Below, one piece after another: positions 1 to 8,066 of a stretch of DNA of 17,373 nucleotides. Location of the stretch: the NCBI GenBank assembly GCA_902464965.1, contig CABQLI010000047.1, positions 1 to 17,373 on the forward strand. The letters run 5' to 3'. How positions within the stretch are numbered: position 1 is the stretch's first letter; every line of letters begins with the position of its first letter. The position numbers were made by a program, and so were the translations under genes. The notes beneath the pieces are model-generated. The model did not search any database and was not told the origin of the DNA. It saw only the letters and a program-made list of their open reading frames with translations. The stretch comes from an uncultured Collinsella sp. GTDB taxonomy: Bacteria; Actinomycetota; Coriobacteriia; Coriobacteriales; Coriobacteriaceae.

Positions 1-62
1 GCCGGCGGGCGCCGTTGTCTTGAAGACGAAATGATTCGTTTTCCTCCGTCCCCAAGGGATCA

Positions 63-1691
63 TTACAGTGAGTCGATAAAGCGCTGTTGGGCGGCGCGGC
101 CGGCTTCGTCCCACTTAAAGACGCCGGCGTTGTCGAGCACGTGGCCAAACACCACGCCGACCTCCTCGTGCAGGATATCGATGGCGTTGTCGGCCGTAAG
201 TTCGTCGGCGCGGCGGGCATAGACATCCTCGGCCCATGCGGCGTGGCTGCGGCATAGATCATCGCCCTCGAGCGCACCGGCAAGGTCGTAGCTGGCATCG
301 GCCTTGGCTGCCAGCAGTTGCTCGCGGACAGCGCCGAGCTCGGGAACCAGGCGCGGCGGAAGAATGGCCAGGCCCATGACCTCGATCAGGCCGATGTTTT
401 CCTTTTTAATATGGTGATACTCGGCATGCGGGTGGAAAACGCCCAACGGATGCTCGTCGGTCGTGATGTTGCAGCGAAGCGCCAGGTAGGCCTCGTAGAT
501 CTCGCCGCCAGCATTGCCGCGGGAGTCGACGCGGCGGATGACGGGCGTCACGGTGTTGTGCGCAACGCCGTCGGCTGTGCGCGCGACGACGCCAACCGAC
601 TCATCGGTCCACTCACGCCAAGCGAGGATAATCTTCTCGGCGGCGTCGAGCAGCTGGGCGCGGTCGTGCGAGCGCAGTCGCAGCACCGAAAGCGGCCACT
701 GCAACACGGTGCCGCTGACCTGGTCAAAGCCGGGCACGCTAAACTGCGAGACCTCGGCGGCGTGCATCATGGGGAACTCGTGCGCGCCGCCCTGGAAGTG
801 GTCGTGCGACAGAATCGAGCCGCCCACGATGGGTAGGTCGGCGTTGGAGCCGATGAAGTAGTGCGGGAACAGGTCCACAAAGTCGAGCAGGCAGGTCAGC
901 CCCTTGCGGTCGACGTGCATCGGACGATGCTCGGAGCTCATGGCAATGCAGTGCTCGTTAAAGTACGCATACGGGCTGTACTGGAAGCCCCAGCGCTCGC
1001 CATTAAGCTGAATGGGAATAACGCGTAGGTTCTGACGGGCGGGATGGGCGCCGCCGTCGGCTGCAGCGGAGCGTCCGGGATAGCCCTCGTTTTCGATGCA
1101 GAGCTGGCAGGCGGGATACTTCTCGCCCGTGTTCTTTGCTGCACCTGCCGCGGCGATATCGCGCGGGTCCTTTTCGGGCTTGGACAGGTTGATGGTGATC
1201 TCCAGGTCACCCCAGTTGGTGGGGGTGCTCCATTTGATGTTGCGCGCGATGGCGGCGCGGCGCACGTAGCCGGCGTCACAGCACAGACCGTAGAACCAGT
1301 CGGTCGCGGCGCGGGGCTCGTTGACGCCCATGCGGCCGTTGAACTCCTCGTTTACAACCGAAGGCCTCGGCATGAGCACGCCCATGATGCGCATGGCGAT
1401 GCGGTCGCGGCCCGACGCCGTGTCCTCGGCAGCACCGTTGGCAACGGCGGCCTCGGAAAGCGCGGCGAGTGTGCCCTCTAGGTCGAAGTCGGGGAGTGTA
1501 TCGGGGTGCAAGAGCGAAATCTTCTCGGTCTTGAGCGCCCAAGCCATGTCGAGTGCGGGGCCCGTGGCGCCGATGCACTCCAAAATGGTGTTGTATGCCC
1601 AGATGCGATCGTCCTGGCCGATCATCGATCGGTGGATAGCGTACTCGATCAGGTTCTGCGCGGCCTCGCGCACGTCAGTCATTACAGCCAT
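63..1691 (-). CDS. galT: Class II galactose-1-phosphate uridylyltransferase
   Basis: The product (542 aa) exchanges UMP between UDP-glucose and galactose-1-phosphate in the cytoplasmic Leloir pathway. It belongs to the class II GalT family of Firmicutes and Actinobacteria, not the E. coli type. Two family blocks are visible: SHDHFQGG at residues 295-302, and a long block at 419-448 beginning FHPH and continuing HHIKKENIGLIEVMG. It is slightly longer than the usual roughly 490-510 residues, with a C-terminal extension of ordinary composition. I chose the ATG at 1691 because an AAGGGGGG ribosome binding site lies about 9 bases upstream. The internal ATG at 1682 overlaps the galK stop as TAATG but sits 18 bases from that site. 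The 10-base overlap with galK implies one transcript and coupled translation. The gene is probably controlled through the operators upstream of galK. Confidence 0.96.
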   Translation of the reverse strand: MAVMTDVREAAQNLIEYAIHRSMIGQDDRIWAYNTILECIGATGPALDMAWALKTEKISLLHPDTLPDFDLEGTLAALSEAAVANGAAEDTASGRDRIAMRIMGVLMPRPSVVNEEFNGRMGVNEPRAATDWFYGLCCDAGYVRRAAIARNIKWSTPTNWGDLEITINLSKPEKDPRDIAAAGAAKNTGEKYPACQLCIENEGYPGRSAAADGGAHPARQNLRVIPIQLNGERWGFQYSPYAYFNEHCIAMSSEHRPMHVDRKGLTCLLDFVDLFPHYFIGSNADLPIVGGSILSHDHFQGGAHEFPMMHAAEVSQFSVPGFDQVSGTVLQWPLSVLRLRSHDRAQLLDAAEKIILAWREWTDESVGVVARTADGVAHNTVTPVIRRVDSRGNAGGEIYEAYLALRCNITTDEHPLGVFHPHAEYHHIKKENIGLIEVMGLAILPPRLVPELGAVREQLLAAKADASYDLAGALEGDDLCRSHAAWAEDVYARRADELTADNAIDILHEEVGVVFGHVLDNAGVFKWDEAGRAAQQRFIDSL

Positions 1692-2887
1692 GCCGCGTAA
1701 GCCCCCTTGTCAGAGATAGCGTAATGACGGGCAGAGCCCTCGCCCAGCCAGCCGTTCATCTTGGCAATGAAGGTGTCGACCAGGTCGAGCGGCACGAAGG
1801 CCTGGATGGTGCCACCAAAGCCGCCGCCGTGAATACGAACGGCGCCGCGGCCGTCGAGCACATGCTCGGCCAGTGCCAGGGCATACATCGAAGGCTGCTC
1901 GGAGCCCAGCTTGGCAACGACATTCTGCAGGTACATGGCAGAGCTGGCGCCGGACTCGCGCGTCAGGACCAGGAACTGATCGATGTCGCCGGCGTTCAGG
2001 GCTGCCCAGCGCTTATCGACCAGGCCGTTTTCGTACCAGTAGTGAACGGCGCGCAGGCAGGCGCGGTCGCCCAGCTTGGCGCGCAGCTCGGGGAGCTTGG
2101 CGTCAAAGTCCGCCACGTTTACCTCGCACAGGCGTGTCTTGCCAAACTCGGCGGCGACGTCCTGCATCTCGCGCGGAACGGCGGCGTAGTCGTCGGTGGC
2201 TGCCACGTGGTCGGCACCGACCTTAACGAGCACGAGCGCATAGTCGTGATCCTCAAAGTTGAGCTCGAGCTTCTGGGTTTTAGGCTGAGCCTGGTCCTCA
2301 AAGTCCATGTAGGCAAGGCCGCCCAGGCACACAGCGGCCTGGTCCATCAGACCGCAGGGCTTGCCATAGTAGTTGTTCTCGGTGCGCTGGCTCATCTGGG
2401 CGAGCGCGACGGGCTCGATGGCGGGTGCGCCCCAGAGCGTCTCCATGGCGCGACCGTATGCCGCCTCGACAGCAGCAGAGCTCGAAAGGCCGCCGCCCGA
2501 GGGGACAGAGCAGGTGAAGGCGAAGTCGAAGCCCTGGGGCTCAACGCCCAGAGCAGCGATTTCGTGGGCCATGCCGCGGACGAGGCTCGCAGACGTGCCC
2601 TTCTCGGACTCTTGAATACCCAGCGTGTCGAGCGTGATCTCAAACGTGGGATAGCCCTCGTCGGCGACGCGGACCTTGTTGGAGTCGGTTGCCACGGCGA
2701 TGCCGTCGACAGCGACATCGAGCGAGCCGGCGATGACGTGGCCGCCCTCGTGGTCGGTGTGGTTGCCACTGATCTCGGAGCGGCCGGGCGCGTGCACATA
2801 GAGCACCTGGCGATCGCCGATGGGCCCAAACTCCTCCTCAAACAGCTTGGTGAGCGTGGCGAGTGTCTTTTCGTCGGGGGTGGTCAT
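1682..2887 (-). CDS. galK: Galactokinase (GHMP kinase family)
   Basis: This enzyme (401 aa) phosphorylates galactose with ATP to galactose-1-phosphate, the substrate of the overlapping galT product. Three GHMP kinase signatures are visible. The galactose-binding block GRSEISGNHTDHEGG is at residues 35-49, a variant of the classical GRVNLIGEHTDY form. The ATP-loop block PSGGGLSSSAAVEAA is at 129-143, and HGGGFGGT lies near the C terminus. The frame stays open to an earlier ATG at 2974, but the ATG at 2887 has an AAAGGA ribosome binding site at good spacing. The longer form would also translate through an operator-like repeat, so I use 2887. It is the first gene of a galK-galT operon divergent from a LacI-family regulator. 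Confidence 0.96.
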   Translation of the reverse strand: MTTPDEKTLATLTKLFEEEFGPIGDRQVLYVHAPGRSEISGNHTDHEGGHVIAGSLDVAVDGIAVATDSNKVRVADEGYPTFEITLDTLGIQESEKGTSASLVRGMAHEIAALGVEPQGFDFAFTCSVPSGGGLSSSAAVEAAYGRAMETLWGAPAIEPVALAQMSQRTENNYYGKPCGLMDQAAVCLGGLAYMDFEDQAQPKTQKLELNFEDHDYALVLVKVGADHVAATDDYAAVPREMQDVAAEFGKTRLCEVNVADFDAKLPELRAKLGDRACLRAVHYWYENGLVDKRWAALNAGDIDQFLVLTRESGASSAMYLQNVVAKLGSEQPSMYALALAEHVLDGRGAVRIHGGGFGGTIQAFVPLDLVDTFIAKMNGWLGEGSARHYAISDKGAYAAWL

Positions 2888-2927
2888 CGGAGTCCTTTCC
2901 TTGGCGCGTACGGGTAAGTTTTGCGCC

Positions 2928-3013
2928 GTTATGAGTACGTTAACAACTTGAAGCGGCATGAACCAAGTGTTCACGATGCCGCACGTTACGGGCTATGTTA
3001 ACGTACTCATAAC
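2928..3013. promoter_or_regulatory. Paired gal operators O1 and O2 in a 17-bp inverted repeat
   Basis: GTTATGAGTACGTTAAC (2928-2944) recurs as its exact reverse complement at 2997-3013. Each arm contains the 14-mer TGAGTACGTTAACA (2932-2945, and 2996-3009 on the other strand). That 14-mer is an imperfect palindrome centred on CG, the usual form of LacI-family operators (TG...CG...CA). The centres are 64 bp apart, about six helical turns, which would suit looping or cooperative binding. The location between galK and the divergent lacI-type gene makes that regulator the likely ligand. Binding itself is inferred. Confidence 0.75.
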
Positions 3014-3118
3014 ACAACGCTTGTCACTTTTTGAGAATCTGGTAATCGGTAGAAATTCAGCCGTGAACGGTATTGCCGTATGGACTTATAAAGCAGAAGA
3101 GATGCGGATTGAAAAAGT

Positions 3119-3132
3119 AGAGTACGTTAACA
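3119..3132 (+). promoter_or_regulatory. Third gal operator copy (O3)
   Basis: AGAGTACGTTAACA matches 13 of 14 bases of the O1/O2 operator sequence. It lies about 95 bases before the start of the LacI-family gene, roughly 30 bases downstream of a possible -10 element TATAAA at 3087-3092. Its position suggests autoregulation of the repressor gene, or a third contact in a looped repression complex over the divergent promoters. Confidence 0.6.
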
Positions 3133-3225
3133 TGCGTCCGACGATAGCGGGCCTCGGCGCGGGCTAAACTCCTGCCCGGGCCGGCATTCACGCTATTCAG
3201 ATCTCGCAAGGGTGAAGGTGATCCT

Positions 3226-4257
3226 GTGGCAAGGTGCCCGTCCAACGATACAGGTACGCGTCCGGTCTCCATGGCCGACGTCGCCCGCGCTGCCGGCGTT
3301 TCGCAGCAGACGGTTTCGCGCGTCGCCAACGGCTTGCCCAACGTTAACGAGCAGACGCGCCAGCGCGTGCAGGCCGCTATGCAAGAGCTCGGCTTTCGTC
3401 CGAGTTATGCCGGTCGCTCGCTGCGTGACGGCCGTTACCATTCGGTCGGCCTGTGCGTCAACGATGTCACCAAGTTTGGCAACCTCTCAATGATTGACGG
3501 CATCGCCAGCGCTGCTCGCGAGCATAATTGCGCCATCACGCTGGTCGAGATGTCCAAGACCGAGGAGTTTTCGCTTGCCGAGGCCACGCGTCGTATGGCC
3601 GCATTGCCGGTGGACGGCATCATCATCGGCATGAGCCGCATGGCGCCCGATTTTGAGACGTTTGATCCACTGCCGGGCATTGGCACGGTCATCGTTACCA
3701 TGTACGCGCACCCGCGGGTGACCACGGTCGACTCCGATCATTACGGCTGCTCGCTCTTGCTTATGGATCACCTGTTTGAGCTGGGACACGAGCAGATTCG
3801 CTATATTGGCGGCCCGTCGTTCTCGGTCGACGAGCAATTTCGTCGCGCCGGTTGGCAGGATGCGCTCGAGCGTAAACACATCGAGCCAGCAGAGTCGCTC
3901 GAGGGCGACTGGTCTGCCAACAGCGGCTACGAGGCCGGCAGGTACCTGGCCGAGCACGACCGCACCATGACGGCGATCTATGCGGCAAACGATCAGATGG
4001 CAAATGGCGCGATTGCCGCGCTGCGTGATAGCGGCCTGCGCGTGCCCGAGGACGTGAGCGTGGTGGGCGTCGACGATTCGCTCGATGATTTTGTGGCACA
4101 CAACGAGCTCACGACCGTGCGATTCGATCTACATCAGCGCGGACGCGAGGTGTTTGAGCATGCGGTTCCCGAGGCGGGTACGGCGGGCAAAACCGTTGCC
4201 ATTCGTATTCCCGGCCAACTCATCATTCGACATAGCACGGCGATATCGCGCGCATAG
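3226..4257 (+). CDS. LacI/GalR-family transcriptional regulator
   Basis: This is a DNA-binding regulator (343 aa), probably of the divergent galK-galT operon. The N-terminal HTH is at about residues 16-36 (MADVARAAGVSQQTVSRVANG), followed by the hinge helix around residues 60-70 and a periplasmic-binding-protein-like effector domain to the end. Length is typical for the family. The start is GTG at 3226, with AAGGTG five bases upstream; an ATG at codon 16 would cut into the start of the HTH, so I prefer GTG. Three operator-like copies in the upstream region support a local regulon. The effector is likely galactose or a related sugar by context. No downstream operon partner is evident; the next gene is metabolically unrelated. 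Confidence 0.93.
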   Translation: MARCPSNDTGTRPVSMADVARAAGVSQQTVSRVANGLPNVNEQTRQRVQAAMQELGFRPSYAGRSLRDGRYHSVGLCVNDVTKFGNLSMIDGIASAAREHNCAITLVEMSKTEEFSLAEATRRMAALPVDGIIIGMSRMAPDFETFDPLPGIGTVIVTMYAHPRVTTVDSDHYGCSLLLMDHLFELGHEQIRYIGGPSFSVDEQFRRAGWQDALERKHIEPAESLEGDWSANSGYEAGRYLAEHDRTMTAIYAANDQMANGAIAALRDSGLRVPEDVSVVGVDDSLDDFVAHNELTTVRFDLHQRGREVFEHAVPEAGTAGKTVAIRIPGQLIIRHSTAISRA

Positions 4258-4340
4258 TTTGTGCAGGTAAACGGCGGTATATTCCGCCTCAAAAACAATC
4301 GGTAAGGATGCTGACAGATAGCCGTGGCTATGAAGGCGAG

Positions 4341-4349
4341 TGTTATGAT
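4341..4349 (+). promoter_or_regulatory. Possible extended -10 promoter for the flavodiiron gene
   Basis: TGTTATGAT has the TGn plus TATGAT form of an extended -10 element and lies about 38 bases before the ATG at 4387. No convincing -35 is present at the normal distance, so this is a weak candidate based on pattern only. Confidence 0.3.
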
Positions 4350-4386
4350 AGACGGGTTCTTTTGTCTATCTAGGAGGCTTTGCCTG

Positions 4387-5547
4387 ATGGAGATCACCAA
4401 GGATATCCGCTACATTGGCGTCGACGATCACGACATTGACCTGTTCGAGGGCCAGTACGACGTGTCCGAGAACGGTATGGCATACAACAGCTACGTTATC
4501 TTGGGCGATAAAATCGCTGTCGCCGATTCAGTCGACGGCGGTTTTGTTGACGAGTGGCTCGGCAACCTCGAGGCCGCGCTCGACGGCCGTACGCCCGACT
4601 ACCTGGTTGTCCATCACATGGAGCCCGATCACTCCGCCGGCATTGCCGCCTTTATGGAGCGCTATCCCCAGGCGCAGATCGTGGCAAGCATGGGCGCCTT
4701 CCGCATGATGGTCAACTACTTTGGCACCGACTACCCCGAGCGTAAGATGGTCGTCAAAGAGGGCGACGTGCTCGACCTGGGTGGCCACAGCCTAACGTTT
4801 GTCGGTGCCCCCAACGTGCACTGGCCCGAGGTGATCTTCTCCTACGAGTCCACCGACAAGGTGCTCTTTAGTGCCGACGGCTTTGGCAAGTTCGGCGCCA
4901 ACGACATCGAGGACCCGGAAGGCTGGGCTTGCGAAGCGCGCCGCTACTACTTTGGCATCGTCGGTAAGTTCGGCAAATTCGTGCAGACCGTGCTCAAGAA
5001 GGCCGCCGATCTGGATATCCAGATCATCTGCCCGCTTCACGGCCCCGTGCTGACCGAGAACCTGGGCTACTACCTCGACACTTACAACACCTGGTCGAGC
5101 TACCAGCCCGAGGACGAGGGCATCACGATCGCCTATGCGAGTGTGTATGGCCATCTGAAGGCTGCCGTTGAGGAGCTCGCATCTGCGCTCGAGGCCCGCG
5201 GCCAGAAGGTCTCCGTCTTTGACTTGGCTCGTGACGATATGGCCGAGGCCGTTGAGGACGCGTTCCGCTATGACCGCCTGGTGCTCGCCTCCATCACCTA
5301 TCAGGGCGAGATCTTCCCGTTCATGAGCACCTTTATTCACACGCTTGCCGAGCATGCCTATCAGAATCGTACGGTGGCACTCGTCGAGGCCGGCTCCTGG
5401 GCGCCCGCTGCCGCCAAGGTTATGACCAAGGAGCTCGAGGGTATGAAGGACATCACCCTGACGCAGAACAAGGTGACTGTGCTGGGTTCGCTCAACGACG
5501 CCTCGCGCGCTCAGATCGAAGCCCTCGCCGACGAGCTTTCCAAGTAG
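4387..5547 (+). CDS. Flavodiiron protein (FprA-type; O2/NO reductase)
   Basis: This cytoplasmic flavodiiron protein (386 aa) normally reduces O2 to water or NO to N2O in anaerobes. The N-terminal metallo-beta-lactamase-like domain keeps all the diiron ligands: H77, E79, D81 and H82 (HHMEPDHS), H145 (HWP), D164 and H218 (LHGP). A flavodoxin-like FMN domain starts near residue 245 with YASVYGH, where the family usually has YASxYGNT. There is no added rubredoxin or flavin reductase domain, so it is a class A enzyme needing an external electron donor. The frame extends upstream to 4324, but AGGAGG at 4372-4377 with 9 bases to the ATG at 4387 fixes the start. It appears monocistronic, with a terminator right after it. 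It is expected to protect a strict anaerobe from oxygen. Confidence 0.94.
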   Translation: MEITKDIRYIGVDDHDIDLFEGQYDVSENGMAYNSYVILGDKIAVADSVDGGFVDEWLGNLEAALDGRTPDYLVVHHMEPDHSAGIAAFMERYPQAQIVASMGAFRMMVNYFGTDYPERKMVVKEGDVLDLGGHSLTFVGAPNVHWPEVIFSYESTDKVLFSADGFGKFGANDIEDPEGWACEARRYYFGIVGKFGKFVQTVLKKAADLDIQIICPLHGPVLTENLGYYLDTYNTWSSYQPEDEGITIAYASVYGHLKAAVEELASALEARGQKVSVFDLARDDMAEAVEDAFRYDRLVLASITYQGEIFPFMSTFIHTLAEHAYQNRTVALVEAGSWAPAAAKVMTKELEGMKDITLTQNKVTVLGSLNDASRAQIEALADELSK

Positions 5548-5579
5548 CGACACGTTCACTTTTGACGCTCAACCATCAC

Positions 5580-5623
5580 AACCACCACAAAGGGGACAGG
5601 CACCTTTGTGGTGGTTTTTGTTT
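5580..5623 (+). terminator. Rho-independent terminator after the flavodiiron gene
   Basis: A perfect 14-bp stem (5580-5593 with 5603-5616) with a 9-base loop is followed by a T-rich tail. It lies between two convergent genes and abuts the stop codon of the DeoR-family gene, so it may serve both, but the T run is only on the plus-strand side. The stem-loop core AAAGGGGACAGGCACCTTT looks like a recurring intergenic element; its reverse motif CCTGTCCC appears inside the 122-bp repeat at 12743-12750. Confidence 0.85.
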
Positions 5624-6425
5624 AAGCGCCGGCGATGATGAGATTTGGGTGGGCGTCGTCAACGATTTCCTCGATTGAGGTGGCGACGGCATGATCGGGG
5701 TCACGGTCCATCACGATGGCGTCGACATCGGTCAGCTCGGCAAAGCGGTACATGCCGCGTCCGTTAACCTTGCTGGCGTCCATGAGGGCGACGCTTTGAT
5801 GGGCCGCGGCGATCATAGCCGTTTTAGTCTCGGCCATCTGGGGAAAGTCGGTCGTAAAGCCGCAGCTGGAGACAAAGGCGCCGGGGCACATGACGGCAAG
5901 ATCGGCGTGGACCATTTGGAGCGCCTGCATGGTAAGTGGGCCGTACAGATAGCGATGACCTTTGCGCAGCGCCCCGCCCAGCATGACGACGTCGACCGAG
6001 GGCATGCTCTCGTCGATGTAATCGGCAATGGTAATGTCGGCCGTGATGACGGTGATGCCGTTGCGCTGGTCGAGGAGCCGGACAAACTCGAGAGCGGTGG
6101 TGCCCGAGTCGACGAGCAGCGTGTCGCCGTCGTTGACGAGCTCGATGGCGCTTTGTGCGATGGCCTGCTTGGCGGCGACGTTGACGTTGATGCGGCGATC
6201 CTGCGTGGAGACGGTTAGGCGTTTGTGGAGCGATACGGCGCCGCCATGCGTGCGGCGCAGCTTACCAGACTCGGCGAGTGCGTCCAGGTCGGCGCGAGCG
6301 GTGACAGAGGACACGCCAAAGGTCTGGGCGATTTCTGCTACCTGCACCGAGGCATTATGCTCGAGCATCTCCATGATGGCGGCACGACGCTCATCGGCGA
6401 AGGCTCGGGTTGTTGCGTGGGCCAT
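5622..6425 (-). CDS. DeoR-family transcriptional repressor
   Basis: This is a DeoR/GlpR-type sugar-phosphate-responsive regulator (267 aa). The N-terminal winged HTH is at about residues 12-62 (recognition part GVSSVTARADLDAL at 37-50, wing ending THGGAV). It is followed by the DeoRC effector domain with DTLLVDSGTT and VVMLGGALRKGHRYLYGP, which bind a phosphorylated sugar or glycolytic intermediate in this family. The start ATG at 6425 has GGAG six bases upstream. The gene is divergent from the class II aldolase gene, and the gap between them has two inverted repeats, so control of aldolase expression by this protein is a reasonable inference. The exact effector cannot be read from the sequence. 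Confidence 0.92.
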   Translation of the reverse strand: MAHATTRAFADERRAAIMEMLEHNASVQVAEIAQTFGVSSVTARADLDALAESGKLRRTHGGAVSLHKRLTVSTQDRRINVNVAAKQAIAQSAIELVNDGDTLLVDSGTTALEFVRLLDQRNGITVITADITIADYIDESMPSVDVVMLGGALRKGHRYLYGPLTMQALQMVHADLAVMCPGAFVSSCGFTTDFPQMAETKTAMIAAAHQSVALMDASKVNGRGMYRFAELTDVDAIVMDRDPDHAVATSIEEIVDDAHPNLIIAGA

Positions 6426-6479
6426 AGCTGCTCCATTCTCGGCAAATTTGCAGGAATTGTGTTGACTCTATTTTCGTTC

Positions 6480-6502
6480 ATTTTCTTTTTGAGTAAGAAA
6501 AT
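6480..6502. promoter_or_regulatory. Inverted repeat, candidate DeoR operator 1
   Basis: ATTTTCTT and AAGAAAAT form perfect 8-bp arms around a 7-base centre, in an AT-rich block between the divergent DeoR-family and aldolase genes. It lies about 55 bases upstream of the DeoR-family start. A role as an operator is inferred from symmetry and position. Confidence 0.45.
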
Positions 6503-6518
6503 ACCTTTCGATTACTTA

Positions 6519-6534
6519 TCTTTTCTATAAAAGA
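6519..6534. promoter_or_regulatory. Palindrome, candidate operator 2 or promoter core
   Basis: TCTTTTCTATAAAAGA has perfect 6-bp arms around CTAT and includes TATAAA, which could be a -10 element. It sits 16 bases from the first inverted repeat. The remaining gap up to the aldolase start (6535-6758) shows no gene and no promoter that I would defend; a TTGACC at 6618-6623 lacks a matching -10. Confidence 0.4.
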
Positions 6535-6758
6535 AAGACGCTGAACGCCCAAAATTCAATATCGAACATGTCCGCTCGGCTCAAATTCCTTCCGTTTACT
6601 TTTCAAAAACGACTGTATTGACCTGCATGGGCTCAATATCTCGCACATGCAGAGCCGCTGAATTTCATACAATGAGCGCAGCAAAACGCAAGGTAAAACG
6701 CCTTGCGGACACGTACGCCCGATGTCCAGATGCGGGCGAGGGAGAGGAGCAAACGCTC

Positions 6759-7616
6759 ATGGCACTTGTTACCACCGAAAAGATGCTCAAGGACGCTCAG
6801 GCCGGCCACTACGCCGTCGGCGCGTTCAACGTCGAGAACCTCGAGTTTGTTATGGCCGTTCTGGCCGCTGCCGAGGAGACCAAGTCCCCCGTCATCATGC
6901 AGACCACCCCGGGCACCATCAAGACCGCTGGTCTGGACTACTTCTACGGCATGGTCAAGGCTGCCGCCGAGCGCGCTTCCGTGCCCGTCGCTCTGCACCT
7001 CGATCACGGCGATGGCTATGACCGCTGCATGCAGGCTTTCCGCACGGGCTACACCTCTGTCATGATTGACGGTTCTCACGAGTCCTTCGAGGACAACATC
7101 GCTCTGACCAAGTCCGTCGCCGACGCTGGCCGCGCCATGGGCGTGCCCGTCGAGGCCGAGCTCGGTAAGGTTGGCGGCAAGGAGGACGACGGTCCCGCGG
7201 TTGAGGGCGAGAGCCCCTACACCGATCCGGCCGAGGCCAAGGAGTTCGTCGAGCGCACCGGCTGCACCTCGCTGGCCATTGGCGTTGGCACCAGCCACGG
7301 CGTGTACACGAGCGATCCGCACATCGAGCAGTCCGTGGTCAAGGCCATCCGCGACGCCGTCGACGTGCCGCTGGTTCTGCACGGCACCTCCGGTGTGCCC
7401 GATGAGCAGGTTGCCGAGGCTGTGAAGAACGGCATCTGCAAGGTCAACTACGCCACCGAGCTGCGTCAGGCCTACACCAAGGGCTTCATGGCCTACATGG
7501 CCGAGAACCCTGCCTGCTTCGATCCCAAGAAGCCGGCCAAGGAGGGCATGCGTGAGATCACCGAGCTGGTTAAGATCCGCATGACCAACCTCAACTCTGT
7601 GGGCAAAGCAGAGTAA
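6759..7616 (+). CDS. fba: Class II fructose-bisphosphate aldolase
   Basis: This zinc-dependent aldolase (285 aa) cleaves fructose-1,6-bisphosphate to dihydroxyacetone phosphate and glyceraldehyde-3-phosphate. Family motifs are present in order: HLDHGDG (zinc site), SVMIDGSHESFEDNI, ELGKVGGKEDD, LAIGVGTSHG and LVLHGTSGVPDEQ, then KVNYATELRQAY near the end. The length equals that of Bacillus-type FbaA. The related tagatose-bisphosphate aldolases (GatY/KbaY) share these motifs, and a galactose module lies a few kilobases away, so substrate preference is not certain. However, there are no tagatose pathway genes here and the galactose genes are Leloir type. The frame extends back to 6618, but AGGAG at 6745-6749, 9 bases before the ATG at 6759, and the family's N terminus support the later start. 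Strong codon bias suggests high expression. Confidence 0.93.
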   Translation: MALVTTEKMLKDAQAGHYAVGAFNVENLEFVMAVLAAAEETKSPVIMQTTPGTIKTAGLDYFYGMVKAAAERASVPVALHLDHGDGYDRCMQAFRTGYTSVMIDGSHESFEDNIALTKSVADAGRAMGVPVEAELGKVGGKEDDGPAVEGESPYTDPAEAKEFVERTGCTSLAIGVGTSHGVYTSDPHIEQSVVKAIRDAVDVPLVLHGTSGVPDEQVAEAVKNGICKVNYATELRQAYTKGFMAYMAENPACFDPKKPAKEGMREITELVKIRMTNLNSVGKAE

Positions 7617-7649
7617 CAGCAAGGGTACTCCGACTCGCTACATATCCCG

Positions 7650-7774
7650 GGGAGGGACGAGGGCTTAGTTCCCCAATCGTCCTCGGGCATGCAAAAAGCC
7701 TCGCTGCGCACTTCGTGCGGCGAGGCTTTTTGCCCCTTGCGGAAAGATTGGGGAACTAAGCCCTCGTCCCTCCC
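7650..7774. repeat. 125-bp nested inverted repeat around a terminator
   Basis: Perfect 29-bp arms (7650-7678 and 7746-7774; left arm starts GGGAGGGACGAGGGC) enclose a second strong hairpin at 7691-7733. There is no gene inside. In RNA the outer arms would form a long duplex carrying the inner hairpin as a branch. The two halves being identical over 29 bases is more than termination needs. Confidence 0.9.
7691..7733. terminator. Bidirectional terminator after the aldolase gene
   Basis: GCAAAAAGCCTCGC (7691-7704) pairs exactly with 7720-7733, and CGCAC/GTGCG forms an inner stem with a three-base loop. The A tract on one side and the T tract on the other make it usable from both strands. It is the expected end of the aldolase transcript, about 75 bases after the stop. 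Confidence 0.85.
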
Positions 7775-7854
7775 AAGTTGACCTGCTCGAGGTCGTCGCC
7801 CTTGTGGCGTTAGGGCGGGAAAAAAATTGTTAGTGCTTCTTTGCTGATGGGGGA

Positions 7855-8064
7855 TTAGTATGCCCGGGCTTGGTTGGGGAATGCCTGGTCTAGTGAGGCT
7901 TGGAGTTTTTCGAAGGATGTCTGCAGGTTGAGGTGTTGGTCTGCAGAGCGTTTGGGTTTGGGAGTTGGGGAGTCGAGGAGGCTGTTTCTCTGTGTCGGGG
8001 GGAAGGAGAAAAGGTTTGCATGATTTAGGGATGGCTGCTGTGCTGCGTCATTGGAAGAATGCAT
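7855..8064 (-). CDS. Hypothetical small protein (69 aa)
   Basis: I do not recognise this protein. It is hydrophilic, rich in Ser, Pro, Asn and Gln, with a C-terminal helical-looking part (LQTSFEKLQASLDQAF) and no signal peptide or membrane segment. Support for translation is AGGAGG at 8075-8080 with 10 bases to the ATG. The ribosome binding site lies inside the last codons of the upstream open frame (8067-8261), whose stop is two bases before this ATG, an arrangement typical of coupled genes. Against it: short length, no known family, and low-complexity composition. It may be part of a decayed or repetitive intergenic element instead. Confidence 0.35.
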   Translation of the reverse strand: MHSSNDAAQQPSLNHANLFSFPPTQRNSLLDSPTPKPKRSADQHLNLQTSFEKLQASLDQAFPNQARAY

Positions 8065-8066
8065 GC

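Noticed and set aside
1724..2917. Long plus-strand open frame (397 codons) opposite galK
   Set aside because: It mirrors galK codons; high GC at third positions keeps the opposite frame open. Composition is low-complexity (Gly/Val/Ala/Leu-rich) with no family motif.
4273..4288. GGCGG/CCGCC hairpin after the LacI-family gene
   Set aside because: A 5-bp stem with no T tract is too weak to call a terminator.
6759..7616. Tagatose-bisphosphate aldolase assignment because of the nearby galactose genes
   Set aside because: The galactose genes are Leloir-type, no tagatose-6-phosphate genes are present, and the length and motifs fit FbaA at least as well.
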